Below the pieces are notes generated by a model. That model worked only from the letters and a program-made list of their open reading frames with translations. It did not search any database and had not been told where the DNA came from. The position numbers and the translations under genes are program-made. From NCBI GenBank assembly GCA_003231795.1, contig QIJI01000505.1:1-7108 (forward strand): DNA of 7,108 bases, in the 5' to 3' direction. Of this stretch, positions 5,275 through 7,108 are shown one piece after another. Source of the stretch: Gammaproteobacteria bacterium (GTDB taxonomy: Bacteria > Pseudomonadota > Gammaproteobacteria > GCA-001735895). How positions within the stretch are numbered: position 1 is the stretch's first letter; each line of letters opens with the position of its first letter.

Positions 5275-7098
5275 ATGAAAATTCAATACAACTTCGCTAA
5301 ATTGTTTCCGTTCCTTCGCTGGGGCAGGAACATGTCTCGCGACAGCGTCCGCGCGGACATTATAGCCGGTCTCGCTGGCGCGGCACTTGTATTGCCCCAG
5401 GGCGTAGCATTTGCAGCAATTGCCGGTATGCCGCCCGAGTACGGCCTCTATACCAGCATGGTGCCTGCGGTTATAGCCGCATTGTGGGGTTCTTCCTGGC
5501 ATCTGGTATCGGGCCCGACCACTGCCGCGTCAATTATCATGTTTGCCTCGCTTAGCACGATGGCGATTCCGGGCAGCCCGGAGTATGTATCACTTGCGAT
5601 AACGCTGGCGTTCATGGTGGGGGCGCTACAGTTAACAATGGGATTGGTACGTCTAGGTGCGCTGATCAATTTTATTTCGCACTCAGTGGTGATTGGATTT
5701 ACTGCGGGTGCCGCCTGCCTGATCGCGAGCAAGCAGGTAAAGGAGTTCCTCGGGCTCGAGATGCCCGAAGATGCACAGATGCTCGAAAGCCTGGCATTTA
5801 TGTGGGAAAGCTGGGGAGACATACATCCGTTTGCTGTGTTAGTCGCAAGCATTACCTTGCTATGCGGCATTCTGACGCATCGGCGCCTCGGCGGCATGAG
5901 CATGGTAGCTGCATTGTTACTTGGCAGTTTTGCCGCATTCCTTTTCAGCCTGGCGTTTGGCGAAGCAACTTCTGGCATCCATATGATCGGTGCACTACCG
6001 CAACAGTTACCGCCTTTATCCATGCCCATTTTCTCGCTCGATGTGTTTCGACAGCTGTCACCGCTGGCGCTGGCAATGACGCTATTTGCATTGACTGAAG
6101 CCGTCTCGATTTCGCGTTCCATTGCGATTCGATCCGGACAGCCCATTTCGGGCAACCAGGAATTTATAGGCCAGGGATTATCCAACATATGTGGTAGCTT
6201 TTTTTCATCTTATGTTGCTACCGGCTCATTCAACCGAAGTGGCGCCAATTACGACGCTGGTGCACGTAGTCCCCTGTCGGCGGTATTGGCAGGTGTTTTG
6301 TTAGTGGTTATTGTTTTACTGATTGCGCCCTTGACATCCTATCTGCCCAAAGCGGCCGTAGCCGGATTACTGATTCTGGTGGCCTGGCGTCTGATAAATT
6401 TCAAACAGATCATGAAGATTTTAAAGGCCGATCGGAACGAGGCCGTCATCCTCGGTGTCGTATTCTTCGGCACATTATTTTTCTCGATTGAATTCGCGAT
6501 TCTGGCTGGAGTGCTGTTATCGCTGACCACTTTCCTGCGCAAAACTTCCCGCCCGAGACTTTCACCGCGAGTACCCGACCCGGAATCGAGAACCCGCAAA
6601 TTTATTTATGGGCAGTTTCTGCCTGAATGCCCGCAACTGAAAATTCTACGCCTCGATGACTCGCTTTACTTTGGGTCGGTCGCACATGTCGGAGAATTAC
6701 TGCGTCGTTACCGCGAACACTACCCCGAGCAAAAACATTTGTTCCTGCTGACCAAGGGTATAGGGCTAGTCGACGTCGCCGGTGCCGAACTACTGATCAC
6801 CGAAGTGAGAGAGCGACGTAAAGTTGGCGGTGACGTCTATCTGTATCGTCTCCGTGATACGGCCGCAAAAGTAATGGAACGGGGTGGGTATCAATCCGAA
6901 ATCGGTGAAGCCAATGTATTTGATTCAAAAGAAGAGGCGATAGAGGTCATTTTTGACCGACTGGATAAATCGATCTGCGCTACCTGCGAAATTCGGATTT
7001 TTCAGGAGTGCAAAAAAATCGGTCGAACAAAAACCAAAAATAGTAAAAAAGCTGCGAAAAAAAATCCACAACTCCCGGCTGACACCCATGACCTTTAG
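5275..7098 (+). CDS. SulP/SLC26-family anion transporter with STAS domain
   Basis: A full-length 607-residue inner-membrane transporter. The membrane domain covers about 25-420 and opens with R-A-D-I-I-A-G-L and V-L-P-Q-G-V-A-F-A. The SulP signature P-P-E-Y-G-L-Y is at 53-59, G-P-T-T follows, and the conserved T-G-S-F-N-R-S-G-A-N-Y lies at 316-326. A cytoplasmic STAS domain follows (about 455-565). Its loop reads D500-V-A-G503, so the serine phosphorylated in SpoIIAA-type STAS proteins is absent. The tail has C568-x2-C571-x7-C579 and then a lysine-rich stretch. Family members carry sulfate, bicarbonate, dicarboxylates or other anions; the substrate cannot be read from sequence. The ATG at 5275 is the first after an in-frame stop at 5257-5259, and the L-F-P-F-L-R-W start is family-like; no clear ribosome-binding site precedes it. 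The gene interrupts the usual DUF3426-dusB junction. Confidence 0.93.
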   Translation: MKIQYNFAKLFPFLRWGRNMSRDSVRADIIAGLAGAALVLPQGVAFAAIAGMPPEYGLYTSMVPAVIAALWGSSWHLVSGPTTAASIIMFASLSTMAIPGSPEYVSLAITLAFMVGALQLTMGLVRLGALINFISHSVVIGFTAGAACLIASKQVKEFLGLEMPEDAQMLESLAFMWESWGDIHPFAVLVASITLLCGILTHRRLGGMSMVAALLLGSFAAFLFSLAFGEATSGIHMIGALPQQLPPLSMPIFSLDVFRQLSPLALAMTLFALTEAVSISRSIAIRSGQPISGNQEFIGQGLSNICGSFFSSYVATGSFNRSGANYDAGARSPLSAVLAGVLLVVIVLLIAPLTSYLPKAAVAGLLILVAWRLINFKQIMKILKADRNEAVILGVVFFGTLFFSIEFAILAGVLLSLTTFLRKTSRPRLSPRVPDPESRTRKFIYGQFLPECPQLKILRLDDSLYFGSVAHVGELLRRYREHYPEQKHLFLLTKGIGLVDVAGAELLITEVRERRKVGGDVYLYRLRDTAAKVMERGGYQSEIGEANVFDSKEEAIEVIFDRLDKSICATCEIRIFQECKKIGRTKTKNSKKAAKKNPQLPADTHDL

Positions 7099-7108
7099 TA
7101 TCGGCCCC
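7089..7108 (+). CDS. dusB: Start of a downstream gene, probably dusB (partial)
   Basis: An ATG at 7089 overlaps the end of the SulP gene by ten bases and reads M-T-F-S-I-G-P to the window edge. DusB, the tRNA-dihydrouridine synthase B, typically begins with a short leader and I-G-x-Y before its A-P-M-A-G-V-T-D motif. In related genomes dusB follows the prmA-DUF3426 pair and precedes fis. Both facts favour dusB, but only seven residues are visible and no strong ribosome-binding site is seen, so this is mainly a synteny argument. Confidence 0.45.

Noticed and set aside
5332..5334. ATG at 5332 as an alternative SulP start, preceded by AGGA
   Set aside because: The AGGA is only two bases from this ATG, and the residues before it (L-F-P-F-L-R-W) are typical of the family, so 5275 is preferred.
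5448..6188. 246-codon open frame on the minus strand inside the SulP gene
   Set aside because: It is antisense to a strongly supported membrane protein, and its product looks like low-complexity Ser/Ala/Asn/Met shadow sequence with no recognisable domain.
1..7108. tRNA, rRNA, CRISPR array, transposase or phage genes
   Set aside because: No regularly spaced repeats, no tRNA-like cloverleaf or rRNA segments, and no recognisable transposase or integrase were seen on either strand.

Overview
The window is a stretch of gammaproteobacterial chromosome of moderate G+C content. It carries the conserved housekeeping cluster (dsbD)-tlpA-aroQ-accB-accC-prmA-DUF3426, all on the + strand. From memory, the same order of dsbD/dipZ, aroQ, accB, accC, prmA, a zinc-ribbon DUF3426 gene, dusB and fis occurs in Pseudomonas and many other Gammaproteobacteria. 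The proteins look like intact vertical orthologues: AccC keeps every catalytic residue at E. coli numbering, and PrmA from its preferred start has the E. coli length. The species cannot be named; a free-living, probably marine or environmental gammaproteobacterium is a guess.

Layout. Bases 1-42 are the tail of a gene that is probably dsbD. It overlaps by 4 bases a membrane-anchored TlpA-like thioredoxin (39-563). A 232-base spacer follows with a hairpin, a possible 23-codon ORF and an imperfect direct repeat that may be regulatory. Next comes a tight block with gaps of 8-19 bases: aroQ (796-1245), accB (1257-1700), accC (1720-3063), prmA (3080-3961) and a membrane-anchored zinc-ribbon protein (3970-4791). 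A 483-base gap without a convincing gene contains a 267-base structured element (4881-5147) with imperfect terminal inverted repeats and several nested hairpins. It looks like a MITE-type or other dispersed intergenic repeat. A full-length SulP/SLC26 anion transporter with a STAS domain (5275-7098) follows. The last 20 bases open another reading frame (M-T-F-S-I-G-P) whose 'IGP' start and position fit dusB.

How the genes relate. DsbD and the TlpA-like protein handle thiol-disulfide exchange in the cell envelope. AroQ works in the shikimate pathway. AccB and AccC form the biotin carboxylase half of acetyl-CoA carboxylase. PrmA methylates ribosomal protein L11. The most notable feature is that the DUF3426-dusB junction, normally tight, appears to have been opened by the folded repeat element plus a SulP gene. 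Because some SulP proteins move bicarbonate, the substrate of AccC, and the E. coli SulP STAS domain has been crystallised with acyl carrier protein, a link to fatty acid synthesis is an attractive but unproven idea.
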